A stretch of DNA of 64,000 nt from contig FWCC01000137.1 in assembly GCA_900169235.1 (NCBI GenBank), forward strand, positions 248,001-312,000, read 5' to 3'. Positions within the stretch are counted from its first letter, which is position 1; each line of letters opens with the position of its first letter. Made by a program: the position numbers and the translations under genes. Of the stretch, positions 22,538 through 34,880 are shown piece after piece. Source of the DNA: Zarea fungicola. Lineage: Eukaryota; Ascomycota; Sordariomycetes; Hypocreales; Cordycipitaceae. The notes below the pieces were generated by a model. That model saw nothing but the letters and a program-made list of their open reading frames with translations. It did no database searches and was not told the DNA's origin.

Positions 22538-23602
22538 GCTGTGCGGTTTCAATCCTTTGTCGCAAAATAGACTAGATGGCTAGATGATGCTTGAAATTAT
22601 AACAAAACGTGTGGAAGAAGGCAGGGATATATAGTCATGGAGAAGAGGATCCAGAGCCTTTGTGCCAGCCCAGCCTCGGGACCCCTCTCCTTTTCAGCTC
22701 TGTGACAAGCTGCATACTACCATCGCCACTCGGCAGCTTTAGCTCGGGGCTTAGAGCTGCAGAAGTGCGATACGTGTGTTGTACGAGCTTCATAGTTACC
22801 CCGCAAATCCGTTTGAGCCACGATTATCTGCGCTAAGTGGCATTGAGAAAATGCTGAACTAAAAGGCGTTAGTTGACCTGGCTGTGGTCTCTGCTACTGG
22901 TTACCAGAGTCTTTGGACTATGCTGACATATTTGATTGCGACTCATTTTTAAGATTATTTTAAGAATCATCTGGCGCAAAATGCTCCATGCCATCCCCAC
23001 TCCAAGCTCTCAAACTGAGAGCCCTGACAACTACCATAGTCTATTTACAACTCCCTCTTGCGTTCAACGGAGTTTTTTCCGAAGTTCTTGCGTGACCCTG
23101 TCAACCTTGCCGTGCTTGCCGACTGAAGGCTAGTAAAGATGTACTTGAGGTCGACCATCTCTTAATAGGGACACTGCAACCGCGGGGGCCGAGTTAGGTG
23201 GGCTCGGACGTCGTCCGTTCAACCGGCCGCCGGTGACATGTGCATTCAACAGCCTTGACCCCTGTTCCATTGCAGGAGGCTTGCATTAAACTCCGTACCG
23301 AGTACCATTGGTTCACATACATTTTCAAGTCCGACTAATCCCGTCCCAATTCTCTGTCTCTAGAAACTTTTTACCATGGTATTCATAGTCAAGTTTTGAC
23401 CAGGTCGAAGCATTCTCGAGCCCCGAGTCAGAAGTGCACAAATGGGCGTGCCTTACGAAGCACAGGGGCTGACTAGTTAAAATAAGCTGCAACTATAATT
23501 TGGCTTCTGGGACCGGGATTTCCGGCCCGCTATTTACTCTGTATCTTGTGTCTCTTTTCATCGCCAAAGACCAGCATCCACTCCATCCAGTTAGTTGAAT
23601 GT
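22538..23602. other. intergenic: GMC promoter and APH-kinase 3' flank
   Basis: About 1.07 kb. The left half is the GMC oxidoreductase promoter. A sequence of the recurring CTCCGTA/TACGGAG type occurs near 23290. No gene seen. Confidence 0.4.
22626..22633 (-). promoter_or_regulatory. TATA-box-like element of the GMC oxidoreductase gene
   Basis: TATATATC on the minus strand, about 90 bases upstream of the start codon at 22537. Confidence 0.4.
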
Positions 23603-25019
23603 CTAGAAAGCCTGCTCATCCAGAAACTGCTTAATGACAGCCATCGCCGCCTTCTTTTTCACTGCCCGCTGTTCCTCTGAGAATCGCCTCAGCATCGGCT
23701 CGCAGCTCAGCGCAAATGGACAAAGAGCGGTGCTAAAGTCGTGCATAGCTTTAATACTCTTAATACCAGCAATGTCACTTGGCAATGTCACACCATTCTT
23801 GGCTGCCGTGGTGCTCCACGCTTTGCCAATGTCCCAACGATCAATGTCTTCCTTCTCAGTCATCAAGCCACCACCTGGACGCGCGCCAAAGTCATTGCTG
23901 ACAATGAACTCCACCAACGCTCGGTGGCTGTCCATGACAGAGCCGCCAATATCGCCAAACCCAGAACAAAACTCCTCGGCGAGGTGCGTAATGACGGACC
24001 AGTCAAAGTCAAGAAGGCCAGTGATTTTCTTACTCGTGCCGTCGTAAAGCATATTATTAGTGGCTGCAGTAATGTATCAGTATATAATTAGTAAAGACGG
24101 GTGGGGGGACGCCATTTACTGAGATCACCGTGTACGAAGGCGCGCTGGCCGAGTGCCACTCCATCCAGCGCTTGGCCGACGGCTTCCTTGTTGATGAAGC
24201 TTCGAATGCGCTCGTTGAGGCCTGGCTGGTCCCGCCAGCCATTCAATGCAGGGGCGGCCTCGGCATCCCGCAGCTGATCCTGTAATCTAGCGGTCCAGAC
24301 GTCCGCATAGTCTCCAAACGGGCCTCCTTTGATGATTGTCATTTGCGCAGAGACAATCTTACCTTGGTTGTCAAACGTCAAGCCGCCAAACTTGTCTGCA
24401 GCCGCGGGGATGGGTAATTGTTGCAGCGCAGACACAATCTTGGCGATTTGGTCTAAAACGTCGTCTCTCTCATCCTGAGGGAGGGACGGCAGCTGGCCAT
24501 CCAAGTCTTGTCCCCCTTTGTGCTCGGAAACCACCCAGCCGAAATTTTCCTCTTCAATAACATCTACCGACTTGGGTGCCGCCCAGGCGTAGGTGGCGGG
24601 GACAATTTGGCCTAGGCCGGCTTTTTCAAGAGCCTGCCTGGCGAGAATAGAGCATGCGACTTCGCTTGCTACACGATTCGTGTTGTTGAGTCCATCGGCG
24701 CGGAGATTACTCAGACGTACAATGAGAGCCGAGACGCCGGTCGATGGCGGTGCAGTTGTGCCGTGTTGATTACCCGGCAGTGATGCAGGCAGAGCCGGGC
24801 TTTCCAGGTCCACCTTGTAAATGAAGTTGTTGAAATGAAAGGGGGCTTTCTCAAAATAGGCCAAAGTTTCAATGGATTTGGACTAATTTTTCCAATTATT
24901 CTTACGTTAAAGGTGCCGGCATTTCTGTAGGTTTTCTGTCTTACCTTTAACCCGAGCTGCTCAATAATGCTCTTAACGACAGCCTGTCGGCGATCGTAGC
25001 CTGGTTGATTGACAGTCAT
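23603..25019 (-). CDS. Aminoglycoside-phosphotransferase (APH) family kinase
   Basis: A 432-aa kinase-fold protein in three minus-strand exons: 25019-24945, 24882-24120 and 24063-23603. The introns are 62 and 56 nt. Removing the second one creates the catalytic loop HGDLTTNNMLYD (Asp and Asn of the HxDxxxxN motif); the metal-binding DFD follows in GLLDFDWS. The N-lobe has FNNFIYKVDL and ALIVRLSN, the beta strands around the ATP-binding Lys/Arg, and a helix with the paired acidic residue. This fungal APH group phosphorylates small hydroxyl compounds; the natural substrates are mostly unknown, and the family name does not imply antibiotic resistance. It follows the alpha/beta hydrolase gene on the same strand with 633 bases between them. 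Confidence 0.88.
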
Positions 25020-25651
25020 TCTCAATCGTATTTCTTTCTTGGAAATGAGAGAACCCGAGGTGTATACGACTGAATTGAATTGTTTCTATTTACCGACCGT
25101 TTATGAGCTGCCTGCGACAGCCTTTTATACTATCTCTTCAATACAGAGACTTCGCTCAGCACCTATTCCTTTCATCGTTTATCTTGATAAGTGTATCGAG
25201 TGTTAAGGGATGCACGCTTACCATACAAGGCTTGAAGGCAATCTCAACTCGCTAGAGCCGAAAAAGACCACTGGAAGCAAAGCTCTAGCAATTCCATGGT
25301 AGCCTGGGACTTGTCAGCAGCCCCCACAAGAAACCACCAGGCTGGCGCACCAAAATGTGACGGCACTAACTTTAGTGACTTAAATGACACATTTACATAC
25401 ATCTGTCCTTGAACTGGATACGGTTTCGAGCTGAGATATTTAGGCTATTTGTCACGAAAGCAACATCATTACCAGGATCATCAGACGCTAGCACAGGGAG
25501 TGGAGGAATGTTGGACGATGCTTGAAGTAGACGGCAAGTGGATGTGGTTTCTTGCAAAGTTGAAGTACAAATATGAAATTAAACAAAAAGTCTCATTAAC
25601 AAGCGTTTTGAAGCCAATTACTGTTCCTGGCCGACGGGGGATAGCGTCACA
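25020..25651. other. intergenic: APH-kinase promoter and hydrolase 3' flank
   Basis: About 630 bases. It includes the TATA box listed separately; nothing else recognised. Confidence 0.4.
25122..25129 (-). promoter_or_regulatory. TATA box of the APH-kinase gene
   Basis: TATAAAAG on the minus strand, about 105 bases upstream of the start codon at 25019; a near-consensus TATA box. Confidence 0.45.
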
Positions 25652-27056
25652 TTACTTCAAAAGCTCAATAAGCCAAGTCTTGAGCTTCTTCCCCTGCTCC
25701 GTCTCCGTATTGTCTCCAACATAGATGTTATACACGGGAGCGACATGAGACTCGCCGTTGCCTCCAAAAAGTTCAACATCAGGGAGCGCAGACTTGTGTT
25801 GATGTGTTAGCACAACTCCCCAAACGTCGCATACTTGAGAAAAAAAAGGAAGAAGAGGAAGAAGAAGCAACATACCTTGACCTTTTCAGCAAACATTTCA
25901 ATCAATGGCATCATAATCTCATTCATGCCACCTATGATCAACACCTTGCTCACGGGAAACGTCTCGAACCAGGCCGCGGGCGCATCAAACGGATCCGTGT
26001 AAAAGTCCGGCGCCGCGCCGTCCATGTACATTTTCGACCACGACTCGCCCACAAACGTCGTGACAATGTCGCCGCCGTCGTAAATCTCCCGGCCCGACAG
26101 GTCCGGGTTCAGCGACGACCACGGCGCAATGGTGCCCACGCCAGCGAGGGCGCCGCCGCCCGGTATGCGCAGGGGCGCGATGCGCGGGTGCGGGTGCGCG
26201 AGGTGCGAGAGCACGCCGAACGCGAGGTTGCCGCCGGCCGAGTCGCCGCCCAGGAGGACCTGACCGGGGGACCGGCCGGTCTGCTCGAGGACGTAGCGGA
26301 GGCCCTCGACGGCCTGGGTGAGCTGGACGGGGTAGACGCCGTGGGGGGCGAGGGTGTAGGTGAGGGCGAAGACGGCGAGGTCGCCGCCCGTGGCGTTGAC
26401 GTCGTTGACGATGCGCTCGAAAAAGGCAAAGTAGCCGATATTGGCGGGAAGACAGAAGCCGCCGCCTGGAGGTAGAAAAAAAAAAAAGGTGAGTCAATTT
26501 TGAAAGAGGTTAAGCTGTGAGGTGTGTGTGTTTGAAAAAGCGTACCATGGTACCAGATTAGAACATTCTTGGCATTCTTGTTACCAACCCAATGGCCCTG
26601 CGCTTCGTGGGGGAGAGCTACAGTGTCTGGCTTGAGCTTTTTGGATTTTGCATACTGATTGTAGATGAGATCGGTGTTGGGCGATATGAGCCTGGGCGCG
26701 CAAAACAACGGTTAGCAACGAACACGCGCGACACACGAACTTGTCAACGCCGCGCGCCGGCATTGGTGGTGGCTGTTTTCTCACTGTAACTGAAGTGGGC
26801 TCAGGCGATGAGTTGCTTTGCGCAGCACCGTGTTGGCGACATGAAGATAATACGTCTTGGAATCCTTCTCGGTTCGGAACAGGCCGGTAATAAGAGACAC
26901 AATGGCAGTGGCGATAATGGCTGCTAAACCAGGAATCATGTCCAGTTTCCCCAGCAGCGACAACTGTTTTGGCTCAATGGTGACGGATGGCGGCTCCGAG
27001 GCAGCGGCCGCCGTAGCCTTCGCGGCTTGTGCCCGCGTAGTCGTTTTAGTCGCCAT
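25652..27056 (-). CDS. Alpha/beta hydrolase, HSL-type esterase, membrane-anchored
   Basis: A 382-aa esterase in four minus-strand exons: 27056-26785, 26691-26546, 26465-25876 and 25792-25652. One predicted transmembrane segment near residues 39-60 (MIPGLAAIIATAIVSLITGLF) anchors it, most likely in the ER. The catalytic domain has the oxyanion motif HGGG, created exactly at the junction of exons 2 and 3 (YHG|GGF). The nucleophile motif GDSAGG follows, and a late His in GESHVAPVY in the last exon completes the triad. The last intron has a TGCTAACAC branch site. The layout (N-terminal anchor plus HGGG and GDSAGG) matches the steryl-acetyl-hydrolase/Say1-like group of the hormone-sensitive lipase family. 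It is divergent from a Baeyer-Villiger-type monooxygenase gene, which suggests that it may hydrolyse esters made by that enzyme; this is inference. Confidence 0.88.
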
Positions 27057-28494
27057 GGTTGGTTTTTGTCGAACAATTTATAGGATTCTTTCTTATCGCA
27101 TTTGAAGATGATGATTGAACAAAGCAGACGTCCCTGGGGATAATGTTGCGTAGAGCCTTTTTAATGTTGGCTGGCTGTGGTATTCTCGTAGGTATGAATC
27201 GTGATTACAGGCAATCACACGCCACGTAACCTGTCAGAGACTGTTTTACGGCTTCGTAAGGCTGTATCCGCCTATCTCTAGCCAATTGCCTACGCGGAAA
27301 TATATTATCAGGATATGGGTTCTTGCCGAGCTTTACATTGAGGACCTTTTTCTGGATTTTGTCCTTCCAGGAACGGGGGCGGCCTAAAGTCGGCACGGCT
27401 GCCGGATGAGCCAATTAAACCCACGTCCAACTACAAGCCTACTCCACATCAAAATAATAGCGTCTCAAAGACCAGGAGAGTTGCCTCGGGACAAGATGCG
27501 GGGAGGCTGGTTGCGGGGTGGCGGGTCATCCATCTTGCCCGGCTCCGATTCTGTCAACAGGTAGCTACTATTTGACTTGACTTTTCACATGAAGCAACAG
27601 TTGAAAGTTAAAGCTGCGAGCTTGGATTTTTATGCTGGGCATTGGAGGTTATGTTAGCCGCGGCCTATTGAATGCTTGAGAGAAGTTTGTTTCTTGAGAT
27701 TAGATGGATGGATTCCTCATCATTGCTGATTGGCGCCGTTTCTATCTGTAGCTATTAGTGCAGTTGCGGTGGGGTTGAACCACATACTAACTAACTCAGT
27801 AGTTATTTTTCCTGTTGCCATCTCACTGTCCCGTAGTAATGTAGTTTGTACGGAAGTCATTGCCGAGCGGACATTCCGCATGCAGTATACTAATGCGGGC
27901 TTGGAAATATGTGCGGAGTAGTAGAATCTTAAAGTTATTTTTATTTTTGAAAAGTAAATAGATCTGATATTATGAGCTTTAAACCAGTCTAAATCCATTG
28001 AACCTTTGACCGATGGTGAAACCGGCATACAGGTTAGTTACTGAACCGTACGAATTGCATTTTGAACGAGGCGGCGCCACACGACCAAAGTCCGTATGGG
28101 CGGGCTTGTTAGTATTCTCCGTGCAACTAATAATGTTAGCAAATAGGTAGTTGAGAGGATGTCTGCTGGCGCGCAGGTTTGCCAGCGCGATGCTAGTGTT
28201 TCCCCAACCCCGACCAAAGATCCCTGTATACCAATGCCAAGCGTGGGGAGTGGTTACATTACGAGCCACGGCCTTTGAACATCGGCTATACCCCGCGGCC
28301 GGACTTTGATGGTTACCTGCATTTGTCTGCATAAAGAGGCGCAGCCGGCTTGAATGGTCAAGATTTCATCCCGGGTTGCGCATTTCAACTTGATCGCGAG
28401 TTTACAATTTGAAGTTGCGGTCACTGCCATTTTTTCTGGCGGCTGATTGAAAGGAGTACCCCATAGTTCATAGTTGACGCATTTAGCCGGCAAG
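27057..28494. other. intergenic: shared divergent promoter of hydrolase and BVMO genes
   Basis: About 1.4 kb between two divergent genes. A 69-codon minus-strand open frame at 27205-27411 has coding-like composition (Lys/Arg/Pro-rich) but no ATG and no recognisable motif; it may be a relic. No other gene seen. Confidence 0.4.
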
Positions 28495-30033
28495 ATGTCA
28501 CCAGTGAAGACTGATGGTGGCCAGGAGATTGACTACGACGTCCTGATTATTGGTGCCGGAATATCTGGTATAGGCTTCGCCTACAGACTCAAGCAAAGCA
28601 ATCCAAACTTGACATATGCCGTCCTCGACGCCCGACATGAAGTGGGTGGCACTTGGAGTCTGTTCAACTACCCTGGTAAGCCAGTTCCTAAATAATTGGC
28701 AGTCGAGTACAATTTTAAGCTGAGATGTATCACAGGCATCCGATCCGACTCGGATCTTTACACATTCAGCTTCCCATGGAAACCATGGACAAAAGACCGA
28801 GCCATTGCGGAGGCGCCTCTAATCAAAAATTATCTGAATGAGGCCATTAGAGAGCAAGGCATAGATGGCCATATTAAATTCCACCATAAAGTCAATGCTC
28901 TGGACTGGTCCAGCGCTACCAATACATGGACTCTCGACATTACCGTCGATGGCAAGACCCCGGGGTCGCTGCGAAGTCGCTTCGTCATGCTGGGCTCGGG
29001 CTACTACGACTATGATGAACCATTAAAGGCCGACATTCCGGGCATTGATTCCTTTGAAGGCACAGTCATTCACCCTCAGTTTTGGCCCAAAGACTACGAC
29101 TACACGGACAAGAACGTCGTCATCATCGGCTCCGGCGCGACAGCCATCACGCTCGTCCCCAACATGGTGGACAAGGCATCGCACGTCACCATGCTGCAGC
29201 GCTCGCCGAGCTGGATCGTGCCGCTCCGTGGAAAGAGCCGGCTTGACCAGATCCTCATGCGATTCCTCCCGTCGGTGCTGGCGTACTACCTTGTACGCTT
29301 CAAGTGGACCTTTCTCAACTGGATGTTTGTGCGGTACTGCCTCCGGTCGCCGGCGGGCGCACGCAAAGCGCTCCTGCAGCAGACGCAGGCGCAGCTGCCC
29401 GGCGGCATGGCCATGACGCCGGACTTTACGCCGACGTACAACCCGTGGGCGCAGCGGCTGTGCATCACACCCGGTGCCGATTTCTACCAGGCCCTTCGCT
29501 CGGGCAAGGCGAGCGTCAAGACGGACACCATTGCCGCGGTGACGGAGAAGAGCATCAAGCTGACGTCGGGGCACCAGCTGCATCCAGATGTCATTGTCAC
29601 GGCGACGGGGTTGAAGACGGTGATTGGCGGCAAGACGGCGATTACGGTGGACGGGAAGAGGATGCACATTCCGGAACTGTACTCGTGGAAGGGCTCCATG
29701 CTGGAAGGGCTGCCGAACCTGTTTTACTCGTTTGGCTATGTCGACGCCAGCTGGACGCTTGGGTCGGACGCCACGGCGCAGCTGGCAGCCCGCATGATTG
29801 GACAGCTTCAGAGAGAGGGGAAGCAGGCGCTGATTCCGAGGAGGACAGACAGGGAAAAGGCGACGATGAAGGATTTGCCGTTTCTGCGGTTGAACTCGAC
29901 GTACGTGAAGAGCGGACTGAGCAACCTGCCCAAGGCTGGGGACAGCAAGCAGTGGGTGCCGCGGTCACACTATTTCAGGGATGTGACGAATGCATGGTGG
30001 GGAGATATTCGCTCCAGTATTGAGTGGAAGTAG
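28495..30033 (+). CDS. Flavin monooxygenase, Baeyer-Villiger type
   Basis: A 492-aa FAD/NADPH enzyme in two exons, 28495-28675 and 28736-30033. The intron starts GTAAGC and ends ATCACAG. The first Rossmann motif is GAGISG (near residue 21), then VGGTWSLFNYPG runs across the splice into IRSDSDLYTF. The Baeyer-Villiger fingerprint FxGxxxHxxxWP is exact in FEGTVIHPQFWP (near residue 187). The second, NADPH-binding Rossmann motif is IIGSGATA (near residue 206). The C-terminal part has VTATGLK. Such enzymes insert oxygen next to a carbonyl to give an ester or lactone; related N-hydroxylases share parts of the fold, so the reaction is likely but not certain. The start ATG at 28495 follows a purine-rich context. 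The divergent neighbour is an esterase. Confidence 0.92.
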
Positions 30034-30893
30034 ATTTGAAATTGCATCTAGTAATTGCAATCTCATATGCTTGGTCTAATGTGTATGCAATTTGTTGCTT
30101 GGTGCATGTGTATGCCAGGCAGCCATACGCTGTCCGTAGGCAGCATAATCATAAGAGGGCTCGTTATGGATTTGTGACGAGCGAACATGAATATCAATAA
30201 TAATCGAGACTTCAATATGACTGAGAAACAATTGTCTTATTATTAGCCTGATGAGCTCTTGTCAGATGAGCGGGAATCGGTGCGGGCGATCTTCGCAATG
30301 TTGGCTACCGACTGCCGCAGCTTCAGGCTCTCAGCCGTCCGTGCCCTGTCGGTCCCGATGCCAAGCCTCACAACGGCCAAGAGTAATTCAAAAAATTAGG
30401 TAAAAATTGAAACATCATGCAATTCTCTTGCGCCAAGTGCTGAGCTCACGAATTGAATTGCTTCCCTATTAAAAACTCTGTCCTTTGCGCTCTTGGCTCT
30501 TTCCCACCCTTTGCCGGCCGACTCCCGCCTAAAGCCCGCCAACAGCAGCGGCTCGGGACGTGCCTTTTGCACATCTTTAGTGGACAAACAGAGCGTCACA
30601 AATATATACTGCTTGTCCCTCCATCACCTTTTTTTTTTCTTCCTATTCTTAGGGTCTTGGATTTTTCATTTTTCGTCTCCCTTTTTGTCTAGGACAATCT
30701 CGCACCAGGCTGCTCAGCTTAGCCTCACAGGTCAGCTGTTTGACTTGTGCATTCCTTATTGGAGGGTGGCTCGATCACGACATCGCTCGCTTCCCGCCCG
30801 ATGCTGCTGACAGTCATCATCGCCGCCCGCCTCTGCCTCTCATTTTGCCGATGCTTCTCTCTACATGGTTGAATAGCAGAAATTCCCTAAATA
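30034..30893. other. intergenic: BVMO 3' flank and sulfate-permease promoter
   Basis: About 860 bases. A coding-like minus-strand stretch of 50 codons (30243-30395) is described under findings. A T-rich run near 30630 and a TC-rich leader lie before the permease start. Confidence 0.4.
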
Positions 30894-33432
30894 ATGTCCA
30901 AAAATGTTGGCACCAAATTAACCGCATCGGTTCTTGGTATTGACACCAACACACGCAGCGCGCATCAACCACCAGGCCTCGAGGACAGCGCACGTGCGAT
31001 GCTGGGATCGACTGGCGTGTACTTGGAAGAGGAGCCGACTGTGGGCGAGTGGCTCAGGGAACTCATACCGACAAAGGCTGGCGCCGTAAATTATGTTAGA
31101 ACCTTGTTTCCGTCTGCGCTCTGGATCCGTCGCTACAATGCGAGGTGGCTCTTTGGGGATTTTATTGCTGGTTCGTATTCTTGCCCTTCATCTCTGCCAG
31201 CTAGCTGACCATGACATACGAATCGCGCCAGGCCTAACTGTTGGTTTGGTTGTTGTCCCGCAAGCTATGGCCTATGCAGTTCTCGCCGGCCTTACACCAG
31301 CATACGGTCTCTACACCTCCTTTACCGGGGCAGTCCTGTACTGGGTATTCGGAACCTCGAAAGATATTGTCATCGGGGTACGCTTCTGCTCATCACATTG
31401 GTCGCTTCAGCTAACTGTTGCCACAGACTACCGCTGTTGGATCTCTTCTTGTCGGCCAAGTCGTCGACCGTGTCGGGTCCCGTGCCGCAAACTTTACCAA
31501 TGAAGACGTTGCGCATACGCTGAGCTTGCTATGCGGCATTACTTTGCTCTTCTTCGGCTTGTGTCGTCTGGGGTGGATTATCGAATTCATCCCCTATGTT
31601 CCCATCTCAGCTTTTGTTACAGCCGCCAGCATTACCATCATGTCCACCCAACTTCCCACCCTCTTCGGCATCCCGGGTATCAACAGACAGGCGCCGCCAT
31701 ACCGCATACTGATCGACACCGCCAAGGCTTTACCACAGATTAAACTAGATGCAGCAATAGGACTGTCATCGATTGTGCTGCTGTGGTCTATTCGTGAATT
31801 CTGCTCCCGCATGGAGGCCCGGCAGCCAGCTCATAAGCGAGCTTGGACCATCATCTCCTCCCTGCGCCTGTCATTTACGATGCTTCTCTTTATGCTCATT
31901 AGCTTTCTTGTGAATGGACGTGAGCCAATGGAATCTCCCAAGTTTCGAATTGTCGGCCGAATAGAGAGAGGTGAGTTCCAACACTGGCATGCTATCCCCG
32001 CCTTGACTGTGCTAACATCTCTCCAGGCTTCCAGGAGATAGGAATTCCCACATTCAACCTCTCGATAGCTCGCGCGGTCCTTTCAGAGCTTCCTGCTGTA
32101 GCCATCATCTTGGTAATCGAACATGTCGCCATTGCAAAGGCCATGGGTAGGCGGCACAACTACACAGTCGATCCCTCCCAGGAAATTGTTGCCCTTGGAT
32201 GTGCGAATTTGCTCAGCCCTTTTGTCGGCGGCTACGTCTGTACAGGCTCCTTTGGTGCATCCGCGGTGCTTTCAAAGGCCGGCGTTCGCACCCCGCTTGC
32301 TGGTTTGTTCAGTGCCGCGATGCTGGTCCTGGCCCTTTACGCGCTGACTGGCGCCTTCTTCTACATCCCCAGAGCAGCACTCTCTGGACTCATCATTCAT
32401 GCAGTCTGCAACTTGATCACGCCACCCAACAACCTTTACAATTATTGGCATCTCTCCCCTGTCGAGTTTCTTATTTGGATTGCCTGCGTTGCCATTGCGA
32501 TATTCCACTCGCTTGATTATTGCATCTATCTTGGAGTGACCCTTTCCGTAGTCTTGCTGCTGGTGCGCGTCGCAAGGGCCAATGGCGGCTTCGTTGGTGT
32601 CGCTCATTCGCAGCGGGTGTCCGAAGGCACTGATAATGCTGCCGCAAAACTTGCCAGGGATTGCACTGCTACCAAGGATGTCTTTTTGCAGTTTGACCGA
32701 AAAGACTCGTCCAATCCTGCAATTTTGCTGCAAACTCCGTATCCCGGCGTTTTCGTGTACCGTCTGCACGACAGCTTCAACTACATCAACCAGGCGCTAC
32801 ATGTGGATATACTGCAATCGCATTTGATGGAAAATACGAAGCGCACATCGGATGAAGAATACGAACGCGCCTCAGACCGCCTGTGGAACGATGCTGGTCC
32901 GCGTAGCAAGCTGCTTTCCCACCATCTGCCACACCTTCGAGCTCTGGTGCTCGACTTTTCGGCTGTCAACAACATTGACATTACATCAGTGCAGGGTCTC
33001 ATTGATCTGCGTAATTTGCTCGATCGCTATGCCGCGCCTGATACTGTGGAATGGCACTTTGCCAATATTCAAAATCGGTGGGCGCGTCGGGCCCTGGCAA
33101 GAGCCGGTTTCGGATACCCAACATGCCAAAATCCAGAGGCACTGGCGAAGTGGAGGCCAATATACTCCATCGCTCCGATACAAGATGAACCCATACCCAG
33201 ACGACACGCTCCTTCAGACAAGAGGGCATTTACTACAGGCAGCGATGAAGAGAGCCAAGGCTCTCCAACCATTTCTCGGTCCACGACGAGTCTTGAATCT
33301 GCTGGGGAGAGCAGCAGTGCAACAATTTCAGCAGTTAATCGACCCTTTTTTCACTTGGATCTTCACGATGCAGTCGAAGCCGCAGTACGGGATGCACGTC
33401 ACAAAGACAAGATCAGTAACCGTAATGTTTAA
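30894..33432 (+). CDS. SulP-family sulfate permease with STAS domain
   Basis: A 790-aa plasma-membrane anion transporter in four exons: 30894-31170, 31232-31377, 31427-31970 and 32027-33432. The introns are 49-61 nt with standard ends. The SulP core begins after a hydrophilic N-terminus of about 90 residues. The signature GLTVGLVVVPQAMAYAVLAGL and then GLYTSFTGAVLYWVFGTS are in exon 2. Exon 4 holds SQEIVALGCANLLSPFVGGY and the SAVLSKAGVRTPLAGLFSA segment. The cytoplasmic STAS domain lies near residues 545-665 (PYPGVFVYRLHDSFNY, then LVLDFSAVNNIDITSVQGL). The Ser/Thr-rich tail of about 75 residues may be phosphorylated. Length agrees with fungal SUL1/SUL2 and SutB-type sulfate permeases of 750-890 aa. 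It imports sulfate for cysteine and methionine synthesis and is expected to respond to sulfur limitation. Confidence 0.94.
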
Positions 33433-33651
33433 TGATTTCAGTAATTGGCTAGTGGAAGCGCTGCGGTTAGACATGAAGTTATGACTTGCATACTTGGCGT
33501 TTTTGGATTAATGCCAAAGCTATAAGCTAGACTAATGATGGGCTGAATATAGAATTTGCGCAATGACTTGAACCTTTTTTTTCTTTCCCTTTCCTTTCTG
33601 TCAATACATTCTCAGAAAACAGTCAATATTTCTTTTTTTGCAAATTGTAAA

Positions 33652-34880
33652 TCAAAGAGCACGTCGCAGTCGAAATGCCATGAGGGCGGGAAGCTGTGTA
33701 AAGTTGGTCGTCGATTCGATACGCTTGGGATTGGCATGTTCTTCGGTGAAGCTTGGTTCCTCCAACCCATCCATGACCAGCCCTGCCTTGAAAAAAACGC
33801 TAAACAGCTCATGAAGCGGGCGATGGAAATGAATCTACCAAAGATTAGATGTCTTTGTTAGAGATGCTTGCTCATTCCCGCACTTGTATCCTGGGAAGAG
33901 CGCAGGGAAGCACAGTCATACCTGGGGAGTTGCCTGTTCCAGATCAAGAAGAAGCTTAAACGGGGCCACGTTTAAATATTCCTTAATTAGCTTGCCCTGT
34001 ACGGCGACGCGTTCCCCGGTCGCGGGGTCAAAGGACAGGTCAATGCTTTTGGAGTAGGTTGAGGTCATGAAGACGGGATGGAGCATTTGCGCAACGAACC
34101 TAGTTCAAAGAGATTGCAAATATCAAATTCAATCTGACTTGCACATGATATTTTTAGGAATTAAATTGACAGACAGAGTGACAACTTACATGCCGTCTTT
34201 GTTTAAAAGTTTTGGAATGTGTTTCGCCAATGGCTCAAGGGTAGCCACGTCGTGCATGGACATGTTCATCAGGATAATGTCGAAGCCTCCAATCTTTATA
34301 GAAAGCAAACAAGAAAATGTCAGCAGTTTCATACCTAGCGTCCTTCTTTGAAACGCAAAAGAATGGGGCAAAATGAGAAATTTAAATAATCAAAGTTGAG
34401 GACAACGACATGAGGTACATGAGATGCGAAAAGGGAACAGCAAGTGTCACAAAACCACAAGAGAAATATTAACAGCAAAGGAACAAGAGTCTACACCCTT
34501 ACCGCAGCAGCCTTTTCAGTATAGGGCGCAAAGTCAGCATCGCTAGTGACGTCCAGCTTGCCAAAGGTGATGCGCCCGTCTGCATCACCGCGCGAGCGAG
34601 CTCCGTCAATCATGCCAACGCTGCCGTCCGTGGCCGTGACCTCTGCGCCGCGCGCCGCGAGCCATCGGGCGCCAATGCCATTGCCCGTGGACAGCTCAAG
34701 TGCCTGGAGCAGCTTACTTCCATCATGGCCTGCTAGGCGCTGGCCCAGGAAGCGGTCCAGGCACGGCTGCTGGAGGGCTTTCCAATAGAGGTTGCCATCT
34801 GCGCCCACGCTCTCATTATAAAAGGCCGAATTGGCTTCCCAGGTCTGCAGGGCGGCTTGGGCAAGGCTGCTGTCTGACAT
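33652..34880 (-). CDS. Class I SAM-dependent methyltransferase
   Basis: A 280-aa protein in four minus-strand exons: 34880-34503, 34293-34190, 34099-33922 and 33834-33652. The introns have donors GTAAGG, GTAAGT and GTATGA and acceptors AAAG, CTAG and GTAG. The Rossmann-type SAM-binding core is clear: motif I LELSTGNGIGARWLA (near residue 65), motif II acid in VTATDGS, motif III around RITFGKLDVT, and GGFDIILMNMSMHDV as motif IV. The typical C-terminal cap follows, with MLHPVFMTS and LLLDLEQATP. It resembles the UbiE/Methyltransf_11-25 group that alkylates small metabolites. The motif I sequence STGNG, where LxxGxG is usual, is seen in fungal members as well. It is divergent from an MFS exporter. 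Substrate unknown. Confidence 0.85.
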
